Counted from the first letter of the stretch, positions 53,496 to 62,504 are shown. The stretch is DNA of 64,000 nt from Terriglobia bacterium (GCA_020073185.1 JAIQFT010000002.1:1-64000); one strand, 5' to 3'. Program-made: numbers and translations. The notes: a model not told the origin generated them from the sequence alone.

Positions 53496-53978
53496 TTACG
53501 CTGCCAGCTTCTTGGTAATCGCCTCGACCTGCTTGATGTGGTTGAGATCGTGGCCCGCCATGGTTTCGATGATCTCGCCAAAGCTGCCTTCGCCGCGCTC
53601 CGGATGCGTGTTCTTCTTCGACAGCGCTGTCGGGCCCGCCTGATGGATCAGTTGCAGGTTCCAGTTCCGCACTGCTGAAAACACCGCCAATGCCGCGTGG
53701 GCATCGTGCCCTGCATAATGGCGAGCCCACTTGTCCTGATCGAATGGCTGGATGACGTGGTGGTCCTCCGCCAGCGTTTGCCGCAGACGGAAGGCAAATA
53801 CCAACTCGCAATCCGCCAGATGACAGATAATTTCGCGCGCGCTCCACTTCCCCTGCGCCGGCGAATATTCGACCCGCTCCCGGCCGAGCAGGTTGGCCAA
53901 ACTTTCCAGGCGCGTCGGCGTGCCCGTTACTACCTCCAGCGCGTCCCGATCTCCCAAAAATGATGCGTACGGATTCAT
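53496..53978 (-). CDS. DinB-family four-helix protein
   Basis: A 160-residue DinB/YfiT-like helical-bundle protein. Histidines that would bind metal in the family occur in REIICHLADCELVF, then AGHDAHAA and GHDLNHIKQVEAI, at the usual spacing. Some members are thiol-dependent transferases; in bacillithiol-making bacteria several act as bacillithiol S-transferases. BshC is encoded in this window (4850), which makes that role plausible but unproven. Confidence 0.85.
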   Translation of the reverse strand: MNPYASFLGDRDALEVVTGTPTRLESLANLLGRERVEYSPAQGKWSAREIICHLADCELVFAFRLRQTLAEDHHVIQPFDQDKWARHYAGHDAHAALAVFSAVRNWNLQLIHQAGPTALSKKNTHPERGEGSFGEIIETMAGHDLNHIKQVEAITKKLAA

Positions 53979-54069
53979 GGTCGGCTCCCCAAGACGTGGT
54001 TTCAGCAGCTAATGTCTGGATTGGATAACCCGCAGCAGACGCAAGTTTCAAAACCACGTGGGACGATTT

Positions 54070-54155
54070 ACGAATTGCCGAATTGGAGAATTGACGAACT
54101 AGATTCACCCTCGAAGGTCCGGCAAATTCGCCAATTCGAAAATCCGACAATTCGT
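54070..54155. repeat. GAATT-rich inverted repeat
   Basis: ACGAATTG (54070-54077) pairs with CAATTCGT (54148-54155), and inner AATTGG/CCAATT segments extend the symmetry. Several GAATT/AATTC blocks recur between. It lies between the DinB gene and the tartrate-dehydrogenase gene and has an AT content above its surroundings. Confidence 0.55.
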
Positions 54156-54163
54156 CGATTCTC

Positions 54164-55249
54164 TCAGCGCTGGCCGCGAATCAATTCGCACAGCGCTGCG
54201 GTTGCCTCGCGCGTGTTCGCCCGCCCACCCAGATCCGGTGTCTTGGCGGTCGCGGTGGCCGCGAACTGCTCGATGGCCTTCATCAGCGGCTTTGCCGCCT
54301 CAGACTCTCCGAGGTGCTCGAGCATCATCTGGATGGACCACACGGTTCCGAGGGGATTGGCAACACCCCGTCCCGCTATGTCCGGCGCCGAGCCGTGGAT
54401 GGCCTGGAACAGGCTGGGAAATTTGCGCTCGGGGTTGAGGTTGGCGCTGGGCGCAATGCCCATGCTCCCCGAAATGGCGGCGCCCAGGTCGGTCAGAATG
54501 TCGCCAAACAAATTCGAGGCGACCAACACGTCCAGACTCTCAGGTTTGGAGACGAAGCGCGCCGACAGAGAGTCCACCAATTGCTGTTCGTGCGCGACGT
54601 TGGGATATCGCGCCGCCACCTCGGAGAAGATGTCGTCCCAGAAAACCATGTTGTACTGCTGCGCGTTTGACTTGGTGGCGCTGGTGACCTTCTTGCGCCC
54701 GTTGGCGCGCGCATATTCGAAAGCAAAGCGGATCACGCGCTCCGTGCCGTGCCGCGTATGCACGCTGCTTTGGATGGCGACCTCGGCCGCCGTGCCGCGA
54801 TGCAGGCGCCCACCAACTCCCGCGTATTCGCCCTCGGCGTTCTCCCGCACGCACACCATGTCGATGTCCGTGGGTTCCTTGCCCGCGAGCGGTGTCTTGA
54901 TCCCCGGCAGCAGGCGCATGGGACGCAGATTGATGTATTGATCGAAACCCTGGCGGATCGGAAGCAGCAAGCCCCAGAGGGTCACATGGTCGGGAACGCG
55001 CGGGTCGCCGACAGGCCCGAGCAGAATGGCGTCGAAGCCTCCACGCTCCAACTGCCGTACGCCATCGCTCGGCATCATCGCGCCCTGGCGCAGGTAGCGC
55101 TCCGATCCCCAATCAAACTCTTGCGTCTCGAAAGCAAAGGCCGCGTGCGCCTCGGATACCGCGCGCAAGACCTCCAACCCTGCCGGTATCACTTCCCTTC
55201 CGATCCCATCCGCGGGCAGCACCGCAAGCATGTAGCGCCGTGTCGTCAT
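54164..55249 (-). CDS. Tartrate/D-malate dehydrogenase-like enzyme
   Basis: A 361-residue NAD-dependent decarboxylating dehydrogenase of the isocitrate/isopropylmalate family. VPDHVTLWGLLLPIRQGFDQYINLRP and EFDWGSERYLRQGAMMP are close to TtuC/DmlA-type enzymes that act on tartrate or D-malate. The metal/substrate site GDILTDLGAAISGSMG and the C-terminal EAIHGSAPDIAGRGVANPLG-like FQAIHGSAPDIAGRG are conserved. 3-Isopropylmalate dehydrogenase is the main alternative. It stands alone with a divergent neighbourhood. Confidence 0.85.
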   Translation of the reverse strand: MTTRRYMLAVLPADGIGREVIPAGLEVLRAVSEAHAAFAFETQEFDWGSERYLRQGAMMPSDGVRQLERGGFDAILLGPVGDPRVPDHVTLWGLLLPIRQGFDQYINLRPMRLLPGIKTPLAGKEPTDIDMVCVRENAEGEYAGVGGRLHRGTAAEVAIQSSVHTRHGTERVIRFAFEYARANGRKKVTSATKSNAQQYNMVFWDDIFSEVAARYPNVAHEQQLVDSLSARFVSKPESLDVLVASNLFGDILTDLGAAISGSMGIAPSANLNPERKFPSLFQAIHGSAPDIAGRGVANPLGTVWSIQMMLEHLGESEAAKPLMKAIEQFAATATAKTPDLGGRANTREATAALCELIRGQR

Positions 55250-55328
55250 GCAGCAGCATTTTACGCCGGTAAGGTTTGCCTTTTGCGGGCTGCGAGGTGA
55301 AACCGGCGCTGGTGGGAGTTACCGTTCT

Positions 55329-55703
55329 TCAGACATCGCGCAGTTGGTCTTCGTCCATGCCGAAGTAGTGGCCGATTTCGTGCATTATGGTCAGAAGCAC
55401 CTGCTCACGGATTTCGTCGTCGTTGGAGCACACCGCCTCGATATTCCTTTGGTACAGCACGATGCGCGCCGGCCCGGTGGGAAGGTCAAAAACGCTGCGG
55501 CGCGTTGCCGGCACGCCATGGAAGATTCCGAGCACCAGCGTTTTCGGGCGCAGGGAGCGTGGCCGTGGCGCGCGTTGCCGTGTCGCCGGTTCCGGCGGGA
55601 GGTCCTCGACCAGCACGACCACGTTATCCAGGCGGGTGCGAAACTGCTCCGGCAGCCGATCCAGCGCTTGCTCCACCAGGCGAGTAAACCGTTGCCGCTC
55701 CAT
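55329..55703 (-). CDS. Zincin-like metallopeptidase (DUF1025 type)
   Basis: A 124-residue protein with a zinc motif HEIGHYFGMDE near its C-terminus (HExxHxxGMDE), preceded by IVLYQRNIEAVCSNDDEIREQVLLTIM. This is the short COG3824/DUF1025 zincin family, whose substrate is unknown. ATG 55703 was chosen, since it starts MERQRFTRLVEQALDRLPEQF, the usual N-terminus. It lies 27 bases after the universal stress protein gene, on the same strand. Confidence 0.85.
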   Translation of the reverse strand: MERQRFTRLVEQALDRLPEQFRTRLDNVVVLVEDLPPEPATRQRAPRPRSLRPKTLVLGIFHGVPATRRSVFDLPTGPARIVLYQRNIEAVCSNDDEIREQVLLTIMHEIGHYFGMDEDQLRDV

Positions 55704-55729
55704 GATTGCGCCGAGACGTTGTCGGGAAT

Positions 55730-56593
55730 CTAATTGCTGCGCGAATCGAGCCGCAAGAGCAACACCGAGCACGGCCCGTGGCGGACGACGCGCTCTGTCG
55801 TACGGCCCATCACGGTGAACTCAAGAAATTTGCGGCGCTCCGCTCCCACCACGACGAGGTCGGCGGCGCGCTGGCGGGCGAAGATGATGATCTGCTCGGC
55901 GGTCTCGCCGATGCGCAGCGTCTCCGAAACCGGAGAGCTCGGCCGGACAACTTCCCCGACCCACTGGCGCAACATGTTGAGCTCGTTTTCGGCATCGGCT
56001 GTGCCTTCCGGCAGCACGCGCAGCACATCGATCCTCGCGCCGAACACGCGTGCCAGGTCCAGCGACGCCTCCAGGCATTGTGTCGCCAGGTTCGTGAGGT
56101 CCACCGGGCACAACAACGTCTTCAGGGCGCCCGGGCCCAAGACTAGGTCCGCGCCCTTCACGACGAGCGTAGGGAACGCCGATTCGCGAACCACGTTTTC
56201 CGCCACCGAACCAAGCAAGGAGCGGGCCATACCGTCGTGCCCGTGACTGCCGAGCACGATCAGGTCGGGATGCAGTTGCCCGATGAAGTCGAGTACGACC
56301 TTCACCGGGTGTCCGACGCCGACGGCGACCTGGTAGCGAATCCGGTTGCCGAGCACGCTTTCGGCCTGCGCGCGAATCGAGCGGCCAAGCTCGACTCGGC
56401 GCTCCTCATATTCCCCCTGCAGTTGTTCGCCTTCCGCCTCGGAGACCTCGCGCGGAACCGGAGGCCACATGGCATGCAGAATGTGAGTTTCGGCGCCAAA
56501 CTTCTCGGCGAACAATCCCGTCCACTGCAGCACACTGGCCGAGGCCGGGCTCAGGTCCAGGAGGCACAACATCGTCTTGGGAGCGAATTCCAC
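55730..56593 (-). CDS. Universal stress protein, tandem UspA domains
   Basis: A 287-residue protein with two UspA domains. The first (about 5-150) has the ATP-binding GSHGHDGMARSLLGSVAENVV at its C-terminus. The second (about 160-287) lacks a clear G-2x-G-9x-G(S/T) motif and ends VVVGAERRKFLEFTVMGRTT, so it may not bind ATP. Usp proteins help survival under stress. It is cotranscribed with the zincin gene by the short gap. Confidence 0.88.
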   Translation of the reverse strand: MEFAPKTMLCLLDLSPASASVLQWTGLFAEKFGAETHILHAMWPPVPREVSEAEGEQLQGEYEERRVELGRSIRAQAESVLGNRIRYQVAVGVGHPVKVVLDFIGQLHPDLIVLGSHGHDGMARSLLGSVAENVVRESAFPTLVVKGADLVLGPGALKTLLCPVDLTNLATQCLEASLDLARVFGARIDVLRVLPEGTADAENELNMLRQWVGEVVRPSSPVSETLRIGETAEQIIIFARQRAADLVVVGAERRKFLEFTVMGRTTERVVRHGPCSVLLLRLDSRSN

Positions 56594-56671
56594 AGTATCT
56601 CCTCCTGGGTCGTGTCGACAAATTGCTGCGCTTGGCCGCCAGTAAGACCGGTCACGCCATTCGGCGCCGGT

Positions 56672-56869
56672 TCACGATGCGCGTTTCAACGCCGGCTCGG
56701 GCGCGTCCAATTTCTTCAACAGCTCTTCCAACAATCGCGCCCGAGCTCGTAAGGCCAGCTTGAAATCGTGGTGGTCGGCGTGCGAGATCTCCCGCAGAAG
56801 CTCTCGCTGATGCTGCCGGAGAACTTCCGCCAGCAGCTCTTGTTCCTGCGCAGTGATGTGCATTTCCAT
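56672..56869 (-). CDS. Small helical protein
   Basis: A 65-residue protein that is mostly helix: MEMHITAQEQELLAEVLRQHQ, then HADHHDFKLALRARARLLEELLKKLDAP. ATG 56869 has GGAGG 6 bases upstream, which supports translation. The two His-rich patches in HADHHDF could bind metal. It lies 78 bases upstream of the universal stress protein gene on the same strand, so cotranscription is likely. Function unknown. Confidence 0.65.
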   Translation of the reverse strand: MEMHITAQEQELLAEVLRQHQRELLREISHADHHDFKLALRARARLLEELLKKLDAPEPALKRAS

Positions 56870-57054
56870 AACAACCTCCGACCGGACCGGAAGCACTGCT
56901 ACTGCTATTTTAGAACCACCGGGGAAAATGCAGCCTGATTCCGACGCTTCAGCCCATTCGTCCCATTCCCGGAATGAGCCCAGGGAGCGGGTGCGGTGCA
57001 TCACAGACGGTGCCAGGCTGGAGGGCTAGAATTTCCACAGAGGTGGAGATTTCC

Positions 57055-58296
57055 ATGGAGACTGGCTGGTCGCGCCACTATGCCCAGCGGATCAGCGCTG
57101 TCCGAAGCTCGGTAATTCGTGATCTCCTCAAACTGACACAGCGTCCAGAAGTCATCTCCTTTGCCGGCGGCTTACCTGCCCCGGAACTGTTTCCGATCGA
57201 TCGCTTTGAGGCAGCGTGCCACACGGTGCTCCAGCACAACGGCGCCGCGGCGCTGCAGTATGGGCCCACGGAGGGCTACCTGGCGCTGCGCGGATTCATC
57301 GTGGACAACATGCGGCGCTACGGCATCGTCGCCGATGTTAGCAATGTCCTGATCACCTGTGGATCGCAGCAGGCCCTGGATTTGATCGGCAAGCTGCTGA
57401 TTGACCCCGGCGATCGTGTGTTAGTGGAGGCGCCCACCTACCTCGGCGCTTTGCAGGCATTCAACGTCTATGGCGCCCGATACGTCAGCCTCCCCGTCGA
57501 TCACGAGGGCATTCGCACCGACGGCTTGCACGAAGCGCTGCGCTCGTCGCCGAAATTCATGTACATCCTGCCGAACTTCCAGAACCCGGCGGGCGTCACA
57601 CTCTCCGAGGAGCGCCGGCAGAAACTCGTTCTGCTTGCCGATGCGCACGACATCCCGATTGTGGAGGACGACCCCTACGGCCAACTCCGCTACGAGGGCG
57701 AACATGGCACCGCACTCGTCGTTCTGGACCGAGCACAGCGCCGCACCGATCTGCAGTACATGTCGGGGAATGTCATCTACCTGAGCACCTTTTCGAAGCT
57801 GCTTGCACCCGGGCTTCGGTTGGGCTGGGTGGTCGCTCCGCAGGAAGTAATCGTGCGTTTGGTCCAGCTCAAGCAGGGCGCCGATCTTCACACCAGCACC
57901 TTTATCCAGATGGTGGCCTACGAAGTGGCCCGCGATGGCTTCCTTGACCAGCACGTGAAGCGGATTCGTGCCGTGTATCGGGAGCGCCGCGACACCATGC
58001 TGGCGGCCTTGCAGGAATTCTTCCCCGACGAAGCCACCTGGACGCGCCCCGAAGGCGGGCTCTTCCTCTGGGTGACCTTGCCGCCGGCCACCAACTGCCA
58101 GGAACTGTTCGAGGCGGCACTGCGGCAGAATGTGGCGTTCGTACCCGGCGGCCCGTTCTATTGCGACGAGCCCGACGGCTGTCATCTGCGGCTGAACTTC
58201 TCCAATTCCGCCCCGGAGCAAATCCGCGAAGGTATTCGCCGACTGGGACATGCTGTCAAGGAACAGCTCAAGCTAGCGGCTTTGATCGTGGTGTAG
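57055..58296 (+). CDS. PLP-dependent aminotransferase, MocR/LysN-like
   Basis: A 413-residue class I aminotransferase. The pyridoxal lysine is Lys248 in YLSTFSKLLAPGLRLGW. Substrate and cofactor motifs include ITCGSQQALDLIGKLLIDPG, YILPNFQNPAGVTLSEERR and VEDDPYGQLRYEG, which resemble 2-aminoadipate/alpha-aminoadipate (LysN-like) and kynurenine-type aminotransferases. No helix-turn-helix domain is present. ATG 57055 with GGTGGAG upstream starts METGWSRHYAQRIS. The substrate is uncertain. The following 62-residue gene lies 58 bases later. Confidence 0.9.
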   Translation: METGWSRHYAQRISAVRSSVIRDLLKLTQRPEVISFAGGLPAPELFPIDRFEAACHTVLQHNGAAALQYGPTEGYLALRGFIVDNMRRYGIVADVSNVLITCGSQQALDLIGKLLIDPGDRVLVEAPTYLGALQAFNVYGARYVSLPVDHEGIRTDGLHEALRSSPKFMYILPNFQNPAGVTLSEERRQKLVLLADAHDIPIVEDDPYGQLRYEGEHGTALVVLDRAQRRTDLQYMSGNVIYLSTFSKLLAPGLRLGWVVAPQEVIVRLVQLKQGADLHTSTFIQMVAYEVARDGFLDQHVKRIRAVYRERRDTMLAALQEFFPDEATWTRPEGGLFLWVTLPPATNCQELFEAALRQNVAFVPGGPFYCDEPDGCHLRLNFSNSAPEQIREGIRRLGHAVKEQLKLAALIVV

Positions 58297-58354
58297 CAAA
58301 GGGCTTGCCGGCCCGCAACGCCAGCGCGAACATTGTAGGTAAGGGGGGACTGAG

Positions 58355-58543
58355 ATGTCAGAAGCAACCAATCCATCTTCCCCGCAGCCGCGGGAGAAGG
58401 CCGCCGAACATCTCGAAGAGGCACATCAGCTTCTCGATACCTTGCGCAAACGGCTGGACAGGCACCCGGAACTGGAAGAAGCCATTCTGAAGATTGAAAC
58501 GGCGTTGAACCTGCTGACGGTAAGCACCGGAGGCATGCTCTAA
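58355..58543 (+). CDS. Small helical protein of unknown function
   Basis: A 62-residue protein, largely helical (EKAAEHLEEAHQLLDTLRK, then ELEEAILKIETALNLLTVST). ATG 58355 follows AAGGGGGGACTG, a good ribosome-binding region. Similar in size and composition to the small helical protein at 56672, but without clear sequence identity. The role is unknown. It may act as a partner for the stress genes nearby. Confidence 0.6.
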   Translation: MSEATNPSSPQPREKAAEHLEEAHQLLDTLRKRLDRHPELEEAILKIETALNLLTVSTGGML

Positions 58544-58788
58544 CGGTTTGCATCGGCAGTAGTAGTTCGAGATCCGCTTCAGATGGCCGGCCTCAAGCGT
58601 GCGCCAGTACTGGTCCCAAAGCAGGGGAAGCAATCTGGGTGCGCGCAAAATGATTTGTCAAGTGTCGTTTATTCCCGGAGCCGAGCTACTCGGTAATCGG
58701 CAGCATCCGGTTATGAATGCGCTTGCAATGACTCCAGGGCAGCGTATAGTCATCTACCTGTCAACGATGACTCCCACGGGGTGATGGG

Positions 58789-59163
58789 ATGTCGGGAAAG
58801 CTCTTACTGTGCGTCGACGATGATCGGGACTTTCTCCAGGTCCTGCAAGTTACCCTTGAGGTATCCGGCTATAACGTGCTCACTGCGCGCGACGCGCCGA
58901 CCGCTCTTGCCCTGTTTTCCGAACTCCCCGTGGATCTCGTCGTGCTGGACTACACCATGCCAAAAATGAATGGCGCAGAGGTCGCTCGCTCCCTTCGCCA
59001 GCGGAAGCCAACCATTCCCATCCTAATGTTATCCGCGCACGTCGAGCGCCCTGCCGATGTACACGGCCTGATTGATGACTATGCCGTTAAGGCCGAGGAG
59101 AACGCTAGCCTCGTCAGCCGCATCGAACGCCTGCTGGCCGATTCATCCGAGGCGTGCGCCTAA
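58789..59163 (+). CDS. Single-domain response regulator
   Basis: A 124-residue receiver without an output domain. The acidic pair is in LCVDDDRDFL, the phosphoacceptor is Asp54 in VVLDYTMPKMNG, Ser in ILMLSAH, and a Lys in DDYAVKAEENASL at the last-strand position, though the Pro after it is missing. Such CheY-like proteins act through protein interaction. No kinase gene is close. The sequence is separate from the receiver at 63294. Confidence 0.85.
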   Translation: MSGKLLLCVDDDRDFLQVLQVTLEVSGYNVLTARDAPTALALFSELPVDLVVLDYTMPKMNGAEVARSLRQRKPTIPILMLSAHVERPADVHGLIDDYAVKAEENASLVSRIERLLADSSEACA

Positions 59164-59347
59164 ACCCAGAACCCCGCGTAGAAAGCACGGTCCGGGTGCG
59201 GGACCGATCCAACCTAGGCCGCCCCGTTCTCTTGATCGGCTTCGTGTGTAAATCGGGTGGATATCGGAGTGCGGCGCCGGCGAATTACGCCGATAGGAAT
59301 AAGGAATATAGAGCAGCGCATCTTGAGCCTGGAAGAGGCGGCGCATC

Positions 59348-59650
59348 TTGACGCCACCAGGCCCATCCTTCGCGTGGTATCTAAATGGGCTTAGTTGCAC
59401 CGTTTGGTTCGAACGCCGCCAGAACCATCTCTCATTTTCTGTTGCCCGGCATGGGACCTCGATGCGATCGCTCCTCCCCCACTGTCGAGATAGGGAGGCT
59501 GTCATCGACACTTACCGATGCAGCCAATGTGCATGGGTGCATCGCATCGAAAATCCGCCCAGCGGCCGTGTGGATGAGCAGGATGCTTGGCGAGCGTGTC
59601 GAGCCTTCGAGATGCATGATTGCATGGACTACCCAGTCAAGGCAGCGTGA
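59348..59650 (+). CDS. Possible small zinc-ribbon protein
   Basis: An open frame of 100 codons from ATG 59348. Residues about 55-97 contain TYRCSQCAWVHRI and later RACRAFEMHDCMDYP, so a C-x2-C pair is followed some 30 residues later by a Cys and a His-x-Cys. This is the spacing of small zinc ribbons ending in F-x-x-H-x-C, common in Acidobacteria. The first 38 residues have no recognisable pattern, so the true start may be the ATG at 59462. Coding is uncertain. The remainder of 59164-59700 shows nothing else. Confidence 0.4.
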   Translation: MTPPGPSFAWYLNGLSCTVWFERRQNHLSFSVARHGTSMRSLLPHCRDREAVIDTYRCSQCAWVHRIENPPSGRVDEQDAWRACRAFEMHDCMDYPVKAA

Positions 59651-59700
59651 CGGGCTTCCTCTCTCGATTCGCAAGGCGTAATCCGCTTCCTCGGGCCAGC

Positions 59701-59940
59701 CTATGCCGCCTTCGCTCTGGCCCTCCCCATCTTTCCACTAGCCCATCTCTTCTTCATAAGATCTGAAAGCCGCTTCCGCGCTGCTGGGCTCATGCGGCGT
59801 TTCTTCCGCGCCGTCGTGGTTGAACGGACCTTCCTGGATGGGGTTTTTCCTTCAGAAGCGATCGCTTCCAGCGCTGTGATGGCATGATCGAGTCGTTCCC
59901 GTCGGGAACGAAGTTCGGAAAGTATCTGTTTCGTATCCAT
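59701..59940 (-). CDS. Small basic protein with SPAARKRLSDLMKKRW motif
   Basis: A 79-residue protein (start at ATG 59940; the frame is open to 60024 but without conserved residues). The N-terminus is a coiled segment (MDTKQILSELRSRRERLDHA, then ITALEAIASEG), followed by a very basic region with RKKRRMSPAARKRLSDLMKK. This pattern recurs in acidobacterial small proteins and suggests binding to nucleic acid. Neighbours are unrelated. Function unknown. Confidence 0.7.
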   Translation of the reverse strand: MDTKQILSELRSRRERLDHAITALEAIASEGKTPSRKVRSTTTARKKRRMSPAARKRLSDLMKKRWASGKMGRARAKAA

Positions 59941-60413
59941 AGGCCACCATCCTAAAGGACGGTCATAGGTTATAGCAAATGAAATCAACGATGCCGCCAT
60001 ACCGGCGGAAGTCTGCTGACTCATCGATTCCTAAGGCACACCATGACGGCGACGAAATTTCGCTTGGTTACCTTGCGTGTCGTGCTTATGGCGGTTAGTC
60101 GATTCCCCAAGACTGACCTAGAATCCGATTCGAGTGAAATGATAGGTCGGTGAAACACGGCATAGGACTTCAGCGCTACCCCCTGCCGCCTCACTCCAAC
60201 GGATGCTCTTGCCGCAACCGCAGCCCGGCTGCAATGGATTCTGTAGTTCCGTTTCGGGAAGCATTGAGTGATGACTTGTGCGATCTATGAGGCCCACCTG
60301 TTCGGAGTGAGCGATCATCGTTAAGCACAGCGGGAGCGCTCGCACCGGCAGGTTGAGAGATCGCCTCAGGGTTACGGTCGAATACGCCGGCCAGGCAGCA
60401 GAGGGAGGCGCAC
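59941..60413. other. Intergenic region before the Tat aldo/keto reductase
   Basis: About 470 bases without a convincing gene. It should hold the promoters of the small basic protein (minus strand) and of the reductase (plus strand). No repeat, RNA or terminator was recognised. Confidence 0.5.
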
Positions 60414-61460
60414 ATGAGCGGCGAGGCAAATGGCAAGCCAAGCTCCAGTACGCGTCGCAATTTCCTGAAGGCGACGGGCGCGGTGACGGCGGGCCTGGTG
60501 GCGCAGGGGATATCCGCGGAAGCGGCGATTGCCGTGCCGCCGCTACCTTTCAACCCGGCTACGCCGCAAGCAATGCCGACGCGCAATCTGGGTCGCACCG
60601 GGTTTCGCGTTGGCATCTTCAGTCTTGGCGGGCAGGCCACCGTCGAGCAGCCCAATAAGGAAGCCGAGGCGGTCGCAATTGTCGAGAAGGCGATCGATCT
60701 CGGCATCAACTACATCGATACCGCGCCGCGCTACGGAGCAACCGGACGTTGGAGCCAGCGCTACATCGGTCAGGTGATGAAGCGACGTCGTAAAGAGGTC
60801 TATCTCGCCAGTAAAACGCACGACCGGACTCGCGACGGCTCGCTCAAGCTGCTGGAGGAATCTCTGCGCTTGCTGAACACCGACCACCTCGACGCCTGGC
60901 AACTTCACCACGTCAGCTACATGGACGAAGTAGACCAGATCTTCGCCAAAGGCGGCGCCATCGAAGCGATGCGGCAAGCGCGCGACCAGAAGATGGTGCG
61001 CTTCCTCGGCGTGACTGGCCACGCCGATCCTGAGGTACTGATGGAATGCTTGCGGCGGTTTCCTTTTGACCAGATCCTGATGGCGGTCAACGCTGCCGAC
61101 CCGCACCATTTCAGCTTCCAGGACAAGCTGCTGCCCATGGCGATCGAAAAGCAGATGGGCATCATTGGCATGAAGATTCCCGCGCGCGGGCGACTGTTGT
61201 CCAACTGGCCCGCCGTCGGGCCGTATGCTCCGGGGAAAAAGCGGGCTGGACCGCTTGGCATCAAGGATGCGCTCTACTATGTGCTGTCGCTGCCGGTCAG
61301 CACCGTGGTGATCGGATGCGACTCGGTGGAGCAGTTGGCCGAAAATGTCAAGCTCGCGCGCGAGTTCACGCCACTCAGCGAACCGCAGCGAGCCGCGTTG
61401 GCGGTTAGAGCCGCGCCGATTGCGCGTGAAGCGCTCTTCTTCCGCCGCTGGGACTCGTGA
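60414..61460 (+). CDS. Tat-exported aldo/keto reductase
   Basis: A 348-residue aldo/keto reductase with a twin-arginine signal (SSTRRNFLKATGAVTAG, about 11-27). The tetrad is in YIDTAPRYGATGRW (Asp and Tyr), YLASKTHDRT (Lys) and WQLHHVSYMDE (His). Export of a cofactor-dependent enzyme through Tat is in keeping with folding before export. The family lies close to the oxidoreductases that carry a four-cysteine cluster, but none is visible here. ATG 60414 follows GGAGGCGC. Substrate unknown. Confidence 0.9.
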   Translation: MSGEANGKPSSSTRRNFLKATGAVTAGLVAQGISAEAAIAVPPLPFNPATPQAMPTRNLGRTGFRVGIFSLGGQATVEQPNKEAEAVAIVEKAIDLGINYIDTAPRYGATGRWSQRYIGQVMKRRRKEVYLASKTHDRTRDGSLKLLEESLRLLNTDHLDAWQLHHVSYMDEVDQIFAKGGAIEAMRQARDQKMVRFLGVTGHADPEVLMECLRRFPFDQILMAVNAADPHHFSFQDKLLPMAIEKQMGIIGMKIPARGRLLSNWPAVGPYAPGKKRAGPLGIKDALYYVLSLPVSTVVIGCDSVEQLAENVKLAREFTPLSEPQRAALAVRAAPIAREALFFRRWDS

Positions 61461-61607
61461 GCACACGTGCGGTTAAGAACGTTTCGTTTAGACGACGCAA
61501 GTGCAAGAGCGTGCGGTGCGGTCAGCGGGATTGAGCTCTTGCGATCTGTACATGCATGTTGCGCGCGGTAGCTTAGTGAGGCTTAGGAGGCTATACTTAG
61601 ATAGAAA

Positions 61608-62504
61608 ATGGTCGGGTTGGCTTCGCCTCGCATTGCGGAGCACCCGCAGGCGTGCTCCGCCCCGGAGCCGTCCGTTCTGCCCACCCTGTTTGGCGAGGGT
61701 TATGGGCTCTACACGACTCGCGTAAGTACCTTCATTTTGTCTTTTTTGGTACACGTCCTTGCCATCGTGGTGCTTCTGACGTCGGGAACCTACGTCGCGC
61801 GCCACCGTCAGGAAATCAAGCAGCAGGTGATCGGGCTGGTGTCGGATGTGAGCCCGTATATTCTTCCGCCCGCCGCAACCAGAGCTGGTGGCGGCGGTGG
61901 CGGCGGAGATCGCGACAAGCTGGCGGCGTCCAAAGGCGTGTTGCCGAAATTCTCGCGGCAGCAGTTCACACCTCCCATGGTGGTGATTCGCAATGAAAGT
62001 CCGAAGCTCGCTGCCGAGCCCAGTGTGGTGGTCCCGCCCGAGCTTCAACTGCCGCAGCCAGCGGGTCCGCTTGGAGATCCGCTGTCATCGGTGTTGGGAC
62101 CACCATCAAGCGGAACAGGCTCGGGCGGTGGGATAGGAAGCGGCAGCGGCGGCGGCGTGGGCTCCGGTCGTGGTCCCGGCGTCGGACCGGGCTGGGGTGG
62201 GGGAATGGGCGGTGGGGTATATAGGGTCGGCGGCGGTGTCAGTGCGCCCCGGGCAATCTACGCGCCAGACCCCGAATTCTCGGAGGAAGCTCGGAAGGCC
62301 AAGTACCAAGGCACGGTGGTTCTATGGCTGGTGGTGGGGCAGGACGGTCGCACGCACAACATTCGCGTGCAGCGCACACTCGGCATGGGACTTGATGAAA
62401 AAGCAATCGAGGCGATTCGCAGTTGGCGATTCGAGCCCGCGCGCAAGGACGGCGTGCCGGTGGCAGTGCAGATCAATGTGGAGGTTAATTTCCGGCTCTA
62501 TTGA
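61608..62504 (+). CDS. TonB-family protein with glycine-rich linker
   Basis: A 298-residue TonB-like protein. One membrane helix (about 42-64, TFILSFLVHVLAIVVLLTSG), then a linker dominated by glycine and serine (about 90-220: GGGGGGG, SGTGSGGGIGSGSGGGVGSG and GWGGGMGGGVYRVGGG) rather than the usual Pro-Glu/Pro-Lys repeats, and a C-terminal TonB domain (about 220-298: PDPEFSEEARKAKYQGTVVL, then IRSWRFEPARKDGVPV). It would couple energy to outer-membrane receptors. ATG 61608 was chosen as the first in frame; AGGAGG lies 18 bases upstream, farther than usual. Confidence 0.82.
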   Translation: MVGLASPRIAEHPQACSAPEPSVLPTLFGEGYGLYTTRVSTFILSFLVHVLAIVVLLTSGTYVARHRQEIKQQVIGLVSDVSPYILPPAATRAGGGGGGGDRDKLAASKGVLPKFSRQQFTPPMVVIRNESPKLAAEPSVVVPPELQLPQPAGPLGDPLSSVLGPPSSGTGSGGGIGSGSGGGVGSGRGPGVGPGWGGGMGGGVYRVGGGVSAPRAIYAPDPEFSEEARKAKYQGTVVLWLVVGQDGRTHNIRVQRTLGMGLDEKAIEAIRSWRFEPARKDGVPVAVQINVEVNFRLY

